This document shows positions 62,665 to 64,000 of a stretch of DNA of 64,000 bases, piece by piece. The stretch is from Sycobia sp. Sy_11 (lineage: Eukaryota > Arthropoda > Insecta > Hymenoptera > Epichrysomallidae). The stretch spans positions 3,729,001 to 3,793,000 of the forward strand of contig JACCIC010000021.1 of NCBI GenBank assembly GCA_018907035.1, in the 5' to 3' direction. The notes beneath the pieces are model-generated. The model made no database searches. It had not been told where the DNA came from and worked only from the letters and a program-made list of their open reading frames with translations. Position numbers and translations under genes: made by a program. The first letter of the stretch is position 1. Each line of letters begins with the position of its first letter.

Positions 62665-63838
62665 ATGCAAGCAAAAAATGAAGTTGAAGAAGAAACCAAT
62701 TCAGAAGGTAATTAAATTAATTATGATAAATTTTTCTTTTTCCTAAAATAAAATCATAGAAGGTTTATTTGTATAAACTTTCCTTCAATTGGCTTTCACA
62801 AAAATGCACTTTATCTTAAATATCTGTGAACTGAAAAATGTAAATATTGTCATAGTGATATTGATTAATCAGTTCTAACTTTATTTGGTAACTCTCTAGA
62901 TGAATCATATTAAAAAATCAGTACTAGTATGAATATATTAGAATATTTGATTATATTTTTATATTTGCTTTTTAATATAACATTATTAAATCAAATAATA
63001 TATGTTTTTAAGTGGAGCTTTCACAATTGCAAAAAAGACTCATTGAAGCATTTGAGGTTTTTGACAATGCAAAATCACATCAAGTAGATGTTAGAGAATT
63101 AGGAACAATTATAAGATCTATTGGTAAATATTATTCTTTCAAAAATTAATTTATTCATAAAACATTTAATTTTTAATTTAATATAATTTTCTAAGGTTGT
63201 GTTATAACAGAAGCTGAGCTACAAGAAATACAAGTTGAAGTAGAAGATGTTGAAAATAATTGTGTACCACAAGGTAGATTTGTTGATTATATGAGTCAAG
63301 CAATCAGTGAACAAAAGTAAGTAATTATTTCTATTAAATCACATAAAAATCTTATTATTAGATATTAATTTAATATTTTCGATTCTATTCATAAAATTTT
63401 AAAATTAATTTGTTAGATATAAACCAGCAGATCCTGAAGATTTACTGAAAGCATTCCAGGTCTTCGATCCAGACAATCGAGGATATATTTTAAAAAATGA
63501 TTTAGAAAAAGCAATGATGGAAATTGGAGAACCATTTACTCAGCAGGAAATAAATGAAATGATGTCAATTGCTTGCAATCCCAAAACAAATAAAATTAAT
63601 TATGAGCATTATATTAATTTATTGATTGTAAGTAGTAATTTTATGACATTTTATTGATTTTTTCGAAAAATTAAATATAAATTTACCTTTAATATACCTC
63701 AAATCTAAATAGCCAAAAATACCCGATAATAGAAATGTTTATAAAATATATGAAAATGAAGAAATACAAAAGAACCTACCACCTGAAATTATTCCTGTTA
63801 AAAATAACACTTCAAGACATTCTAAGAAAAAATTTTGA
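62665..63838 (+). CDS. EFCAB2: EF-hand protein EFCAB2 / dynein regulatory complex subunit 8
   Basis: Exons are 62665-62707, 63013-63123, 63196-63316, 63417-63627 and 63713-63838, giving 203 aa. DRC8 is a calmodulin-like subunit of the nexin-dynein regulatory complex on axonemal doublets. In insects it should act in sperm flagella and motile sensory cilia. The sequence follows vertebrate EFCAB2: IEAFEVFDNAKSHQVDVREL then GTIIRSIG in EF-hand 1 (about 22-52), LLKAFQVFDPDNRGYI (about 100-120), EIGEPFTQQEINEMM, and INYEHYINLL near the end. EF-hand 1 has poor calcium ligands. The later loop DPDNRGYILKND keeps Asp at positions 1, 3 and 12. A 41-residue basic tail follows the conserved part. A 9-codon upstream ATG frame (62,652-62,681) overlaps the chosen start; ATG 62,665 has A at -3. 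An AATAAA lies only 2 nt after the stop (63,840-63,845). Confidence 0.9.
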
Positions 63839-64000
63839 GAATAAATTTCAGACATAATGAAAAATTCACTAATTAACAAAAGTATAAATACTTTATTTAT
63901 TAAAAACAACTATATATAGAAAAATATTTTTTTATCAAAGTCTAAATATTTTAAATTATTTATCCTAATAATTGTTCATATTAAAAGGATTGCATTATAA
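63839..64000. other. 3' flank of EFCAB2
   Basis: AT-rich sequence with AATAAA at 63,840-63,845. Nothing else is visible before the window ends. Confidence 0.5.

Overview
This window is from an insect nuclear genome, most likely a hymenopteran (ant, bee or wasp). The evidence is spliced genes with GT-AG introns, insect-type gene families, many (TA)n, (TC)n and (CA)n microsatellites, scattered DNA-transposon and retrotransposon debris, and a sharp contrast between CpG-rich and CpG-poor genes of the kind reported for insects with gene-body methylation. The species cannot be named from sequence alone. No prokaryotic, CRISPR or phage system is present.

Layout. 1-10,073: no convincing protein gene; AT-rich sequence with isolated CpG-rich patches and three foldback elements. 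10,074-10,155: an intact tRNA-Leu(AAG). 11,820-13,850: a GC/CpG-rich stretch probably containing the promoter of the next gene. 13,851-20,568 (+): a six-exon epoxide hydrolase 4-like alpha/beta hydrolase (403 aa). 21,409-29,570 (-): an eight-exon SLC22/organic-cation-transporter-like MFS carrier (507 aa), convergent with the hydrolase. 29,571-37,800: no gene found; AT-rich DNA with two CpG-rich islands and a dense (TA)n cluster near 36.6-36.9 kb. 37,800-42,490: a transposon graveyard of mariner, Ty1/copia and probably LINE pieces, all broken. 44,549-49,814 (-): WDHD1/AND-1/Ctf4, 13 exons, 941 aa. 50,274-51,980 (-): broken hAT-type (DUF4371) transposase. 53,112-54,003: a long inverted-repeat element. 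54,493-62,163 (+): CPSF1 (CPSF160), 21 exons, 1411 aa. 62,665-63,838 (+): EFCAB2/DRC8, five exons, 203 aa.

The five protein-coding gene models were assembled by hand from splice sites. In each, every exon junction keeps frame and the total coding length is a multiple of three ending in one stop. The genes do not form a pathway: lipid/epoxide metabolism, organic ion transport, replisome scaffolding, mRNA 3' processing and the ciliary dynein regulatory complex are simply neighbours. The left pair is CpG-rich with long introns. The right three are AT-rich, CpG-poor and have mostly short introns, so the window spans two compositional and probably epigenetic domains.

The most interesting non-coding signal is a decayed hammerhead-ribozyme-like core at 22,505-22,546. 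Others are a consensus E2F site about 100 bp upstream of the WDHD1 start, several foldback elements, and an array of TTTGACAAAGT-type motifs in both orientations in a hydrolase intron. I found no clear undescribed multi-gene system.
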